DNA of 52,584 nt from an uncultured Faecalicoccus sp. (GTDB taxonomy: Bacteria > Bacillota_I > Bacilli_A > Erysipelotrichales > Erysipelotrichaceae): positions 1 through 52,584 of the forward strand of contig CABVDD010000011.1 in the NCBI GenBank assembly GCA_902497095.1, in the 5' to 3' direction. A program made the translations under genes and the position numbers. This document shows positions 34,687 through 42,067 of the stretch, in pieces; the first letter of the stretch is position 1, and every line of letters starts with the position of its first letter. The notes under the pieces are model-generated. The model saw nothing but the letters and a program-made list of their open reading frames with translations. It searched no databases and was not told where the DNA came from.

Positions 34687-35612
34687 GTCAACGATTTATA
34701 CGAAAAGACGTTCTAGAAAAAGTAAGAACCTTATCTGCTTTTGATTATTTAAGAAACTATGCTCCAGACCTGTTAGTAAAAAATGGGAGAACAGATTATT
34801 ATCATCGAGATCATGATTCCTTACATTTTTCCCATGGAAAATGGTATTGGTGGTCACAAGGAAAAGGCGGAACTTCTGCATTAGATTATTTAATTATTGT
34901 GGAAGGTTATGAATTTAAAGATGCCTGTAACTATCTATCTGATTTAATGAATGTGAGTGCACCGGTTACGACTTATTATCATCCAAAACCAACAAAGCCA
35001 TTTGAATTACCTGTCAAAGATAAAAACAATGATTTAGTGATTCATTATTTATGTGAAGTACGAAAAATTGATAAAGGAATTGTAGAAGATTTCATATCCA
35101 AAGGACTGATTTATCAATCTGCTAACTTCAAGAATACAGTGTTTGTTGGATATGATAAAGATAAACCAGCGTATGCGTTTAAGCGAAGCATCTTTAAAAA
35201 TTTCAAATTGGATCATGCTGGAAGTAATAAGGCGTTTAGTTTCAATTACACAAATACAAACAGTAATGAACTTCACGTATTTGAAGCAGCGATTGATTTA
35301 TTATCCTATATGACTCTTTTAAAAATGGATGAAATGGATTATACCGAATTTAATTATCTGTCTCTTGCCGGAGCCAGTGATAAGATAGCGGGTAAATCTG
35401 AAGCCGATATTCCCATTGCCTTAAAAGCCTATCTAGAAAGAAATCCAAATATCAAAATAATTATTTTTCATCTAGATAATGATAAAGTTGGTATTGGTGC
35501 GACATCTAAAATCATTTCTGTTTTGAATTCAAAATATCAATGTATAGATGAGCATCCAACTTCTTACAAAGATGTAAACGATGAATTAATTGATAAGGCG
35601 AATCATATATAA
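34683..35612 (+). CDS. Toprim-domain primase-like protein (DUF3991/Toprim_2)
   Basis: 309 residues. The N-terminal part (RTLSAFDYLRNYAPDLL, YWWSQGKGGTSALDYL) matches the DUF3991 family. The Toprim part shows HVFEAAIDLLSY (catalytic Glu) and IIFHLDNDKVGIGAT (DxD-type acidic pair). It probably primes the complementary strand after transfer or acts as a topoisomerase-like nicking module. It shares an ATGA overlap with the ArdC-like gene and ends before an independent promoter. Confidence 0.8.
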   Translation: MSQRFIRKDVLEKVRTLSAFDYLRNYAPDLLVKNGRTDYYHRDHDSLHFSHGKWYWWSQGKGGTSALDYLIIVEGYEFKDACNYLSDLMNVSAPVTTYYHPKPTKPFELPVKDKNNDLVIHYLCEVRKIDKGIVEDFISKGLIYQSANFKNTVFVGYDKDKPAYAFKRSIFKNFKLDHAGSNKAFSFNYTNTNSNELHVFEAAIDLLSYMTLLKMDEMDYTEFNYLSLAGASDKIAGKSEADIPIALKAYLERNPNIKIIIFHLDNDKVGIGATSKIISVLNSKYQCIDEHPTSYKDVNDELIDKANHI

Positions 35613-35655
35613 TTGAATTTTTGTATACTTTAAAGTATACTACTTATAAGTATAC
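35613..35655 (+). promoter_or_regulatory. Promoter with overlapping GTATAC operators
   Basis: TTGAAT (35613-35618) and TATACT (35636-35641) are 17 nt apart. GTATAC occurs three times (35623, 35635, 35650). The first two form a perfect 18-bp palindrome over the spacer and -10; the block TACTTATAAGTA (35641-35652) is a second palindrome. Confidence 0.7.
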
Positions 35656-35682
35656 AAATAACCAGTTAGGAGGGAATCAATC

Positions 35683-37071
35683 ATGTATGGTAGAAAAGAA
35701 GAAATGAATCATCTAAAAGAATTGTATGATAGTAATAGATTTGAATTTTTAGTGATGTATGGTCGTAGACGTGTTGGCAAAACGACCATTCTTCAGGAAT
35801 TTGCTGAAAACACGAATTCTATATTCTTCCCTGCTCGTGAGAAAAATGACGCACTAAACTTGGAAGATTTTTCTAAAATGATTCAATATCATTTTGATAA
35901 AAATTTTATTGCTTCCTTTCAAAGCTGGGAAGATGCATTGAATTATATTGGTGCAAAAGTTGAACAAAGAACTGCCGTTATTATTGATGAATTTCCATAT
36001 ATCATTGAAGAAAATCCTTCTATAAAATCAATTTTGCAACATACAATTGATCATAATTGGAAAAATAAAAATATTTTCCTAATTCTTTGTGGATCTTCTG
36101 TAAGTATTATGGAAAGTGATGTTATGGGCAGAAAAAGCCCATTGCACGACAGGCAAACTTCTTCTTTAGAAATTAAGCCTTTTGATTATTTAGAGAGTAG
36201 TGCATTTTTTCCAAATTACAGCAATGAAGGTAAATTATTGGCTTATGGTATTCTTGGTGGGATTCCAAGATATTTGGAAGCATTTGATTCCAAACTTTCC
36301 ATAGAAAGAAATATTGCTGAGAAAATCATTCGTAATGGTGCGTATCTACATGAAGAACCAGATAATCTTTTAAAGGCAGAATTAAGAGAAACAAATGTTT
36401 ATAGCAGTATTTTGTCAGCTATTGCCAATGGCAGAAATAAAATCATTGATATTGCCAACTTCATTCATGAAGATCGTACAAAAGTTGCTAAGTATCTGAT
36501 TACTTTACAAACACTTCGATTGATTGAAAAAAGAATTCCGTGTGGAGAACCTGAAACAAGTAAAAAAACAATATATGTTATTAAAGACAATTTCTTTAAA
36601 TTCTGGTTTAGATATGAATTCACAAATAATTCCTATTATGCAATGCTTGGAGCTAAAGATGCTTCCAAAGAAATTATGAAAGATATCAGTAATCTGATGG
36701 GTGATGCTTTTGAAGATATTTGTAAAGAATACATCATTCGACTAGCTAAACAAAGAAAACTTCCATTTATTCCCTATCATTTAGGAAAATGGTGGGGTGC
36801 AAATCCTGCAATTAAGGCACAGGATGATGTTGATTTACTAGCTATTGATCGTACAGGCACAAAAGCCATCTTTATAGAATGCAAATTCACTTCTCAACCA
36901 ATGCCTTATGATGAATATGAAGATTTAATGACAGCTACAAAAGCTTTTCCAAATATAGAAGAAAAACAATTATGGTTCATCAGTAAATCTGGTTATACAA
37001 AATCTGTAATCGAACAGGCAAAGAAAGATCAAGCAACTTTATTAACGGTTGATGATTTATTTGACTTTTGA
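35683..37071 (+). CDS. Archaeal-type ATPase with C-terminal DUF234 nuclease-like domain
   Basis: 462 residues. The N-terminal P-loop is VMYGRRRVGKTTIL with a Walker B of VIIDEFPY, and SSVSIMESDVMGRKSPL is the sensor region. A winged helix follows near 240-290. The C-terminal DUF234 domain has ECKFTSQPM, a PD-(D/E)XK-like element. This family is common on mobile DNA and is of uncertain role (proposed regulators, defence or toxin-like ATPases). AGGAGGG precedes the ATG. It has its own operator-covered promoter, so it is a self-contained cassette. Confidence 0.82.
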   Translation: MYGRKEEMNHLKELYDSNRFEFLVMYGRRRVGKTTILQEFAENTNSIFFPAREKNDALNLEDFSKMIQYHFDKNFIASFQSWEDALNYIGAKVEQRTAVIIDEFPYIIEENPSIKSILQHTIDHNWKNKNIFLILCGSSVSIMESDVMGRKSPLHDRQTSSLEIKPFDYLESSAFFPNYSNEGKLLAYGILGGIPRYLEAFDSKLSIERNIAEKIIRNGAYLHEEPDNLLKAELRETNVYSSILSAIANGRNKIIDIANFIHEDRTKVAKYLITLQTLRLIEKRIPCGEPETSKKTIYVIKDNFFKFWFRYEFTNNSYYAMLGAKDASKEIMKDISNLMGDAFEDICKEYIIRLAKQRKLPFIPYHLGKWWGANPAIKAQDDVDLLAIDRTGTKAIFIECKFTSQPMPYDEYEDLMTATKAFPNIEEKQLWFISKSGYTKSVIEQAKKDQATLLTVDDLFDF

Positions 37072-37096
37072 TACACTTTATTTAGTAATTTGGGCT

Positions 37097-37150
37097 GGTC
37101 GAAAGACCCGGGTCCACACATTGGCGGGTAAGATACTCGCCTTTTGTATT
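37097..37150 (+). promoter_or_regulatory. Hairpin leader with terminator
   Basis: A GGTC-gaaa-GACC hairpin (37097-37108) is followed by the terminator GGCGGGT (37123-37129)/ACTCGCC (37135-37141) and TTTTGTATTTTT. It precedes a microprotein gene and resembles in layout the leader at 27650. Confidence 0.6.
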
Positions 37151-37170
37151 TTTAGATAAGGATGATATAT

Positions 37171-37311
37171 ATGAAACCAAATAGGCTTAAACAACTATCA
37201 GAAAAAGAATTTCTTGAACGATTAGAAAAATCAAGAACGCAATCTAAAGATGGAAAAGTAAAAGATGCAGATATTGCAATAAAAGACATTCGAAAGAAAT
37301 ATAATTTGTGA
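37171..37311 (+). CDS. 46-residue basic microprotein
   Basis: Starts MKPNRLKQLSEKEFLERLEK and ends in RKKYNL. It has an AAGGAT ribosome site about 7 nt upstream and terminators on both sides, which makes it a likely real gene. Highly charged and helical, no Cys. Function unknown. Confidence 0.55.
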   Translation: MKPNRLKQLSEKEFLERLEKSRTQSKDGKVKDADIAIKDIRKKYNL

Positions 37312-37320
37312 TTTTTATTA

Positions 37321-37347
37321 AGGGAAAGTAGACGCTTTCTCTTTTTT
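37321..37347 (+). terminator. Terminator after the microprotein
   Basis: The arms AGGGAAAG and CTTTCTCT enclose a 6-nt loop, followed by TTTTT. Confidence 0.75.
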
Positions 37348-37381
37348 GTTGTTCAAATTTAGAAAGTGAAGGTGATGTAAT

Positions 37382-37930
37382 TTGAATAAACAATTTGATT
37401 TATTTCAGAAAATGAAGATAAAAGAAGTCTGTGAAAATATCAGTCGTATGACTTATGCCTATATTAATCCAGACACAAAACAACCTACTGTTGTTCCATC
37501 TAAACATTACAAAGATATTCTAGATCAGCCTGTAGAAGTTTTAGTTAATGATCAGGTAAAGAAGCAATTCTTAAATATCATGTTTAAACAGATGAAAGCA
37601 TTGAAGGATGAAGAACCAATCCTTTTTAATGAAACATTGTTGCTGATGGATTTGAATAAAACACCGGATAGCTTGGAACTTAACGAAGAAGCCGCATTAA
37701 AGATTACGGCTACAGAACTTGTAGAAAATGAAAAAATACAAAAGAAGAAATTTCATCTTGTTGATAATGAATATTTGAATGCCTATGAATCCACAAAGAA
37801 TGATTCAGAATTGATGGCTCAACTTTTTGGCGAACAACAAAATGAACGAGTTTATTCCATTGAACTCGATGAAATGGATATGGAAAAGCCAAAGTCAAAA
37901 GGAGGAAAGAACAATGACTTACAACACTAG
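37382..37930 (+). CDS. Element protein of unknown function
   Basis: 182 residues from a TTG start; GAAGGTGA lies about 6 nt upstream. Mostly helical and acidic, with a segment around SRMTYAYINPDTKQPTVV and no transmembrane helix. It ends in a charged tail and overlaps the next gene by 17 nt. I do not recognise the family; its place before the relaxase genes suggests a transfer accessory. Confidence 0.6.
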   Translation: MNKQFDLFQKMKIKEVCENISRMTYAYINPDTKQPTVVPSKHYKDILDQPVEVLVNDQVKKQFLNIMFKQMKALKDEEPILFNETLLLMDLNKTPDSLELNEEAALKITATELVENEKIQKKKFHLVDNEYLNAYESTKNDSELMAQLFGEQQNERVYSIELDEMDMEKPKSKGGKNNDLQH

Positions 37931-38243
37931 AATTTATAATTACGCAAACTTACATTCAGAAGATAAACAAATCGTACAGGCACAATTACTCATGTTGGAA
38001 TCTGTAGAAGATACCATTACAAATTACACATATGCAAAAGAAACTTCCACAAATACTTTAGAAACAATTTCCTTTGAAGAAGGTATTCAAGCTTTAGAAG
38101 ACGCTAAACAAAATATGTATAACGACATTGTAGAATATATGATTTTTGCGATTGATAGTTATGAAAATGAAGTATATGAATTAGATACAGATGATCCATT
38201 CTATGGATTGTATGTAGAAATGGAGAACTTAGAAAATGAATAA
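37914..38243 (+). CDS. Acidic helical element protein
   Basis: 109 residues from ATG 37914, placed by AAAGGAGG about 8 nt upstream, inside the previous gene's end. Very acidic C-terminus (DTDDPFYGLYVEMENLENE). No known motif. It belongs to the small-gene run between the ATPase cassette and mobC. Confidence 0.6.
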   Translation: MTYNTRIYNYANLHSEDKQIVQAQLLMLESVEDTITNYTYAKETSTNTLETISFEEGIQALEDAKQNMYNDIVEYMIFAIDSYENEVYELDTDDPFYGLYVEMENLENE

Positions 38244-38352
38244 TGTAGAAACAATTGAATTCAGTACAGCGAATCTAGAAAGATTGGCTTTTTATTTTAA
38301 GAATTTGAAGATGGAGGTTAGTGGAAAATGGTACACAACGACAAAGTTTTAG
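38236..38352 (+). CDS. Possible 38-residue microprotein
   Basis: Begins MNNVETIEFSTANLERLAFYF and ends YTTTKF. It overlaps the previous stop by 8 nt and the next start by 25 nt. A GGAGA site lies about 9 nt upstream. The tight overlaps favour a coupled gene, but shortness limits certainty. Confidence 0.35.
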   Translation: MNNVETIEFSTANLERLAFYFKNLKMEVSGKWYTTTKF

Positions 38353-39026
38353 ATGATGTAAATGCTCTGCTTAATTATAATGCCGTTAAAGATTATTTAT
38401 TTATGACAGTCATCAATGCAGAAGAACATAAAAATGATTTATCCACTATGCCTCACACCATTATTGGAGATCTTGCGATTGTTTATAAGGTCATGATCAA
38501 AACTACGGATGAACGTTTTTGTGCAGCCAAGGTTACAAATCAACTGATGGATGCCTATGGAATCGATGTAAATAAACTTCATAATGATGCACTTATCTCA
38601 TCTCCAAACATGATGAAGCCTGAAATTCTTCCACTAGAAACCATGTTGATGGGAATTCCAAAAGATATAGCCTTAGAAGAAAAAGAACATCAACTTGTTG
38701 TTTTGACAAATGAACACAAGACAGATGGTGCAGCCACAATGTTCTATGCAGGGGTTTTAAATGATTTGGCTGAAAAATTAGAACATAACTTATATATTAT
38801 TCCATCATCAACAGATGAGTGTATTGCATTATGTGATTCCCCTTCTTTGAATATTGAACATGTTAAAGAAATGCTTCTTTCTGTTAATAAATCAACATTG
38901 GTAGATCCTGATAAAAAGCTATCTGATCATTTGTATCATTACGATAAGAATGAACACATTTTAGAAAAAGCGGATGATTATGAAAAGCGAATCAACAAAC
39001 ATAAATATTCGCAATTACTTCATTAG
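38328..39026 (+). CDS. DUF5688-family protein
   Basis: 232 residues. The pattern MFYAGVLNDLAEKLEHNLYIIPSSTDECI is typical of DUF5688 proteins carried on Firmicute conjugative elements. Predicted alpha/beta, soluble. GGAGG 9 nt before the ATG. Function unknown. Confidence 0.7.
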   Translation: MVHNDKVLDDVNALLNYNAVKDYLFMTVINAEEHKNDLSTMPHTIIGDLAIVYKVMIKTTDERFCAAKVTNQLMDAYGIDVNKLHNDALISSPNMMKPEILPLETMLMGIPKDIALEEKEHQLVVLTNEHKTDGAATMFYAGVLNDLAEKLEHNLYIIPSSTDECIALCDSPSLNIEHVKEMLLSVNKSTLVDPDKKLSDHLYHYDKNEHILEKADDYEKRINKHKYSQLLH

Positions 39027-39043
39027 AAATTGGAGATTTCAAA

Positions 39044-39253
39044 ATGATAAAGTACGAAGATATCGTTAAAAGAATATCCACTATTGAAAAGAAAAAAATC
39101 AAAAATGAAGAACGCATCAAAACACTTTCTGAAGAAAATAATATTCTGACTGCAAATCTAAAACTATTAAATCAGAAAAAAGAAATGTTCGAAAAAATGG
39201 ATCAAGATCTTGCCGATTTGATTCCGGATAAGAAAAATACTGTAGCCAATTAA
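39044..39253 (+). CDS. DUF4315-like coiled-coil protein
   Basis: 69 residues, almost one continuous coiled coil (VKRISTIEKKKIKNEERIKTLSEE). It resembles the DUF4315 proteins of Tn1549-like elements. It starts 17 nt after the DUF5688 gene and is followed by the 39277-39355 hairpin region. Function unknown. Confidence 0.65.
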   Translation: MIKYEDIVKRISTIEKKKIKNEERIKTLSEENNILTANLKLLNQKKEMFEKMDQDLADLIPDKKNTVAN

Positions 39254-39276
39254 TGTCTACAGTTGTAACAAGCAAC

Positions 39277-39319
39277 GTCTTTTGGGGACAAAAGACAAGT
39301 ATTTAGGGAATATCCCTAA
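39277..39319. other. Candidate origin of transfer (oriT) hairpins
   Basis: GTCTTTTG (39277-39284) pairs with CAAAAGAC (39289-39296) across a 4-nt loop. TTAGGGA (39303-39309) pairs with TCCCTAA (39313-39319) across 3 nt. They stand just upstream of mobC and the relaxase, the usual place for oriT. Confidence 0.45.
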
Positions 39320-39325
39320 GACCCT

Positions 39326-39355
39326 GAGCTATCACAATTTGTTGATAGCTCTTTT
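39326..39355 (+). terminator. Terminator upstream of mobC
   Basis: The arms GAGCTATC (39326-39333) and GATAGCTC (39344-39351) are followed by TTTT. Confidence 0.75.
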
Positions 39356-39375
39356 AAGATTGGAGGTACATGAAA

Positions 39376-39507
39376 ATGTTTAATAGTATAACACTATGTT
39401 TTATCAGTTTCCTTGGTGGTGGAATGATTGGAATGGGTACAGTTTTATTTGTTCAGGGTGCTTTCTACAATGAAAACAAAATTGAAGAAAAAAGAAATCA
39501 AAGTTAG
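39376..39507 (+). CDS. Small membrane protein, DUF3789-like
   Basis: 43 residues with one glycine-rich membrane helix (FISFLGGGMIGMGTVLFVQ) and a charged tail. GGAGG lies 9 nt before the ATG at 39376; another ATG at 39370 is too close. Short DUF3789 proteins occupy the same place in related elements. It overlaps the start of mobC. Confidence 0.55.
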   Translation: MFNSITLCFISFLGGGMIGMGTVLFVQGAFYNENKIEEKRNQS

Positions 39508-39835
39508 ATTAACAAATCAAGACTTTGAGCATCTTAATAAATTGGTTAAAGAATCAAATCTATCTCGAGAATCTTATCTTCGAATGTGTATAAACGGTTT
39601 ACTCCCTAGACCTGCACCTTCTAAAGAATTAATCGAAGTAATCGAAATTTTAAGAGAGATTGCTGAAAACATGAATCAAATTGCAATATCTGTTTATACA
39701 CAAAATGCAATGAATAAATCCTTTTACATGGAAAACTATGAAAAGCTGCAAGATCAAATTAATGAGATTATGATTTTGATTCGACAACCAATCAATATGG
39801 AGGAAATATGGCAATTACCAAAATATGGGCAGTAA
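39470..39835 (+). CDS. mobC: MobC-like relaxosome protein
   Basis: 121 residues from ATG 39470. An N-terminal ribbon-helix-helix-like segment (EIKVRLTNQDFEHLNKLVKESNLSRESYLRM) and a helical C-terminus with EILREIAENMNQIA are seen, as in MobC accessory proteins that open oriT for the relaxase. It overlaps the small membrane gene upstream and the relaxase gene downstream, where a GGAGG inside mobC serves the relaxase start. Confidence 0.8.
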   Translation: MKTKLKKKEIKVRLTNQDFEHLNKLVKESNLSRESYLRMCINGLLPRPAPSKELIEVIEILREIAENMNQIAISVYTQNAMNKSFYMENYEKLQDQINEIMILIRQPINMEEIWQLPKYGQ

Positions 39836-41148
39836 AAGATGATTTAAATCGTGTCCTTAACTATATTAAAAATCCTGATAAGACAAAAGAAGAAATGAGT
39901 GATGGTTTAAAAGAAGTCCTTGCCTACACTACCCAAGGCTATAAAACAAACGAAAAAGAGTTTATTACCGGAATCAATTGTGAACCTCGTACAGCCTTAA
40001 AGCAGATGATGAATACAAAGCTTTCTTACAACAAGATGGATGGTCGCCTTGCCTTTCATGCTGTACAGTCCTTTAAACCAGGTGAAGTGACACCAGAACA
40101 ATGCCATGCATTAGGTGTTCAGCTTGCTAAACAAATGTGGGGCAACCGACTTGAAGTGGTTGTTTCTACTCATTTGGATAAAGAACATCTTCATAATCAT
40201 TTTGTAGTAAACTCCGTTTCCTGGGTAGATGGTAAAAAGTATGACAATAAGAAAGCTGATATCGATCACTTCCGTGAATTAAATGATGCGATCTGTAAAG
40301 AGCATGGTTTAACTGTCATCACAAAACCGGAAGGCAAAGCGATGAATTATGGAGAATGGAAAGCAGAAAAGAATGATTCTATCTATTTACGAAAATTGAT
40401 TCGCTATGATGTGGATTCTGTTTTATTGTATGCAAGAACTCCTGAACAGTTTCAATCTAGTCTTGAAGAAATTGGATATGTTGTAAATTTGAATGGTAAA
40501 CATTGGACTTTAAAACATCCACAATCTAAAAGAACATTTCGCTTTTATAAACTGACTCGTGATAATCGCTATGATGAAGAACATTTGATGGAACGGATTA
40601 ACAGTAACTTCTTGTTTCCCATGCAGTCATCTGTTAAAGATGTTATACCCTGTAAAGAATATCAAGGCAATCATAGAAAATTAAAAGGAATCAAAGCGAT
40701 GTATATTCGATATTGTTTTGAATTGGGTATTTTACGACCTAAAGGAATACCTCAAAAATATCCAAGTCCAGCACTTAGAAAGGATTTGATTTACATGGAC
40801 AAAATCACAGATGAAAATACATTCATTGGCAAGCATAATCTTGAAACGATTGAAGATGTACTTGCTTTTAAATTGGATTTAAACAATCAAATAGAAAACT
40901 GGATGAATCAAAGAAGATCCATCTACAATAAAATCAAACGAACTCGTGATCCTGATTTAAAACAACAATTAGAGCAAGATCGAGATGCGCTCACTTCTAA
41001 AATTGCACATGGGAAAAAGGAAATTCACATATGCGAAGATATAGAAAAGAGAGTACCTGACATTGAAGAAAAATTAAAAATGGTCAACGCATTAGAAACA
41101 GAACGTATACAAACACAAAAAGAATACGAAAGGAGCTTGAATTTATGA
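39808..41148 (+). CDS. Relaxase, MobA/VirD2 (MOBP) family
   Basis: 446 residues. The N-terminal third has the three-His metal motif HLDKEHLHNHFVVNS (about residues 127-141). The likely catalytic Tyr is among the N-terminal tyrosines (VLNYIKNPDKT or LAYTTQGYKT). The C-terminal part is helical. It nicks oriT, binds the 5' end covalently and is led to the channel by VirD4. GGAGG 4 nt before the ATG. Its stop overlaps the PcfB gene by 4 nt. Confidence 0.92.
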   Translation: MAITKIWAVKDDLNRVLNYIKNPDKTKEEMSDGLKEVLAYTTQGYKTNEKEFITGINCEPRTALKQMMNTKLSYNKMDGRLAFHAVQSFKPGEVTPEQCHALGVQLAKQMWGNRLEVVVSTHLDKEHLHNHFVVNSVSWVDGKKYDNKKADIDHFRELNDAICKEHGLTVITKPEGKAMNYGEWKAEKNDSIYLRKLIRYDVDSVLLYARTPEQFQSSLEEIGYVVNLNGKHWTLKHPQSKRTFRFYKLTRDNRYDEEHLMERINSNFLFPMQSSVKDVIPCKEYQGNHRKLKGIKAMYIRYCFELGILRPKGIPQKYPSPALRKDLIYMDKITDENTFIGKHNLETIEDVLAFKLDLNNQIENWMNQRRSIYNKIKRTRDPDLKQQLEQDRDALTSKIAHGKKEIHICEDIEKRVPDIEEKLKMVNALETERIQTQKEYERSLNL

Positions 41149-41855
41149 ATAGTGCCGATACTGCAGATCAAATGATGAAAATGACGCTGGAAGGTATTCA
41201 AGTAGCTGCTGAAATTGGATTAAAAGCTGGTGGAACAGCTGCCAAATCTTTAGCCGTTACTTTGTATGCCATCATTACCGATAATAAGAGAATCAAAGGT
41301 AAAACAAATCTAGATAACTTATTAAAATCCAACAAGGAATTAAAGGTATTTGCGATTCATCATTCTGACTTAAAAAAGTTTTGTGAAGAAGCAAAGCATT
41401 ATGGTGTTCTCTACTCTGTTTTAAAAGAAAAGAACAATACAGATGGAATTGTAGATATTATGGTCAAAGCAGAAGATGCATCGAAGATTTCTAGAATGGT
41501 GGATAAATTTGACTTGGCTACTATTGATACAAAAGCCATTCGTGAATCTGTCTTATCACAAAAGGATATAAAGCCAATGAGTGATGAAGAACATGATGCA
41601 TTGTTATCAAAACTGATGGATGAAAAATCAAACCCCAACAAGGCTCGGACAAGCAAGGACGGTACTCCGTTCGAGCCATCTTCAAAAACATTGAAGAGAG
41701 AAAACAAGAAGAAAACCGTCGAAAGAAAAAAATCAACAGCTACTACGGATAGACCATCTGTCCGTCAAGAACTAAAGGATATTAAGCAAGAACAGTTAAA
41801 ATCTTCTGCACCTAAATATCCGGTAAGAAAGAAATCCAAAAAGAAAGTGAGATGA
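41145..41855 (+). CDS. PcfB/DUF3801-like transfer protein
   Basis: 236 residues. The N-terminal half (IQVAAEIGLKAGGTAAKSLAVTLYAII, LKVFAIHHSDLKKFCEEAKHYGVLYSVL) matches DUF3801, the family of PcfB of pCF10. The C-terminal 80 residues are a basic, disordered tail ending in KYPVRKKSKKKVR. PcfB-type proteins are thought to assist the relaxosome or coupling protein. ATGA overlaps on both ends. Confidence 0.8.
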   Translation: MNSADTADQMMKMTLEGIQVAAEIGLKAGGTAAKSLAVTLYAIITDNKRIKGKTNLDNLLKSNKELKVFAIHHSDLKKFCEEAKHYGVLYSVLKEKNNTDGIVDIMVKAEDASKISRMVDKFDLATIDTKAIRESVLSQKDIKPMSDEEHDALLSKLMDEKSNPNKARTSKDGTPFEPSSKTLKRENKKKTVERKKSTATTDRPSVRQELKDIKQEQLKSSAPKYPVRKKSKKKVR

Positions 41856-42067
41856 CAAATATGCGTAACTGGTTTAAAAAACAAAATGATGAAATGATTG
41901 AAATCCAAGTCGATGATACAGAAAGAAGAATTATTGTACGTGCTCTTGCCGATTTAAGAGACAAACAACGCATGGCACATAAGAATTATGACTTTCTAGA
42001 TTCATTGATTGTAAAAGTTTGTGATGCAAATTCACCTTCTATAAAAGATCATTATGAGAGATGCTAA
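41852..42067 (+). CDS. Small helical element protein
   Basis: 71 residues, ATGA overlap with the previous gene and 14-nt overlap with the VirD4 gene, so translation is coupled. The middle (VDDTERRIIVRALADLRDKQRMAHK) is one amphipathic helix. Unknown function; found in this place in comparable elements. Confidence 0.65.
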   Translation: MTNMRNWFKKQNDEMIEIQVDDTERRIIVRALADLRDKQRMAHKNYDFLDSLIVKVCDANSPSIKDHYERC

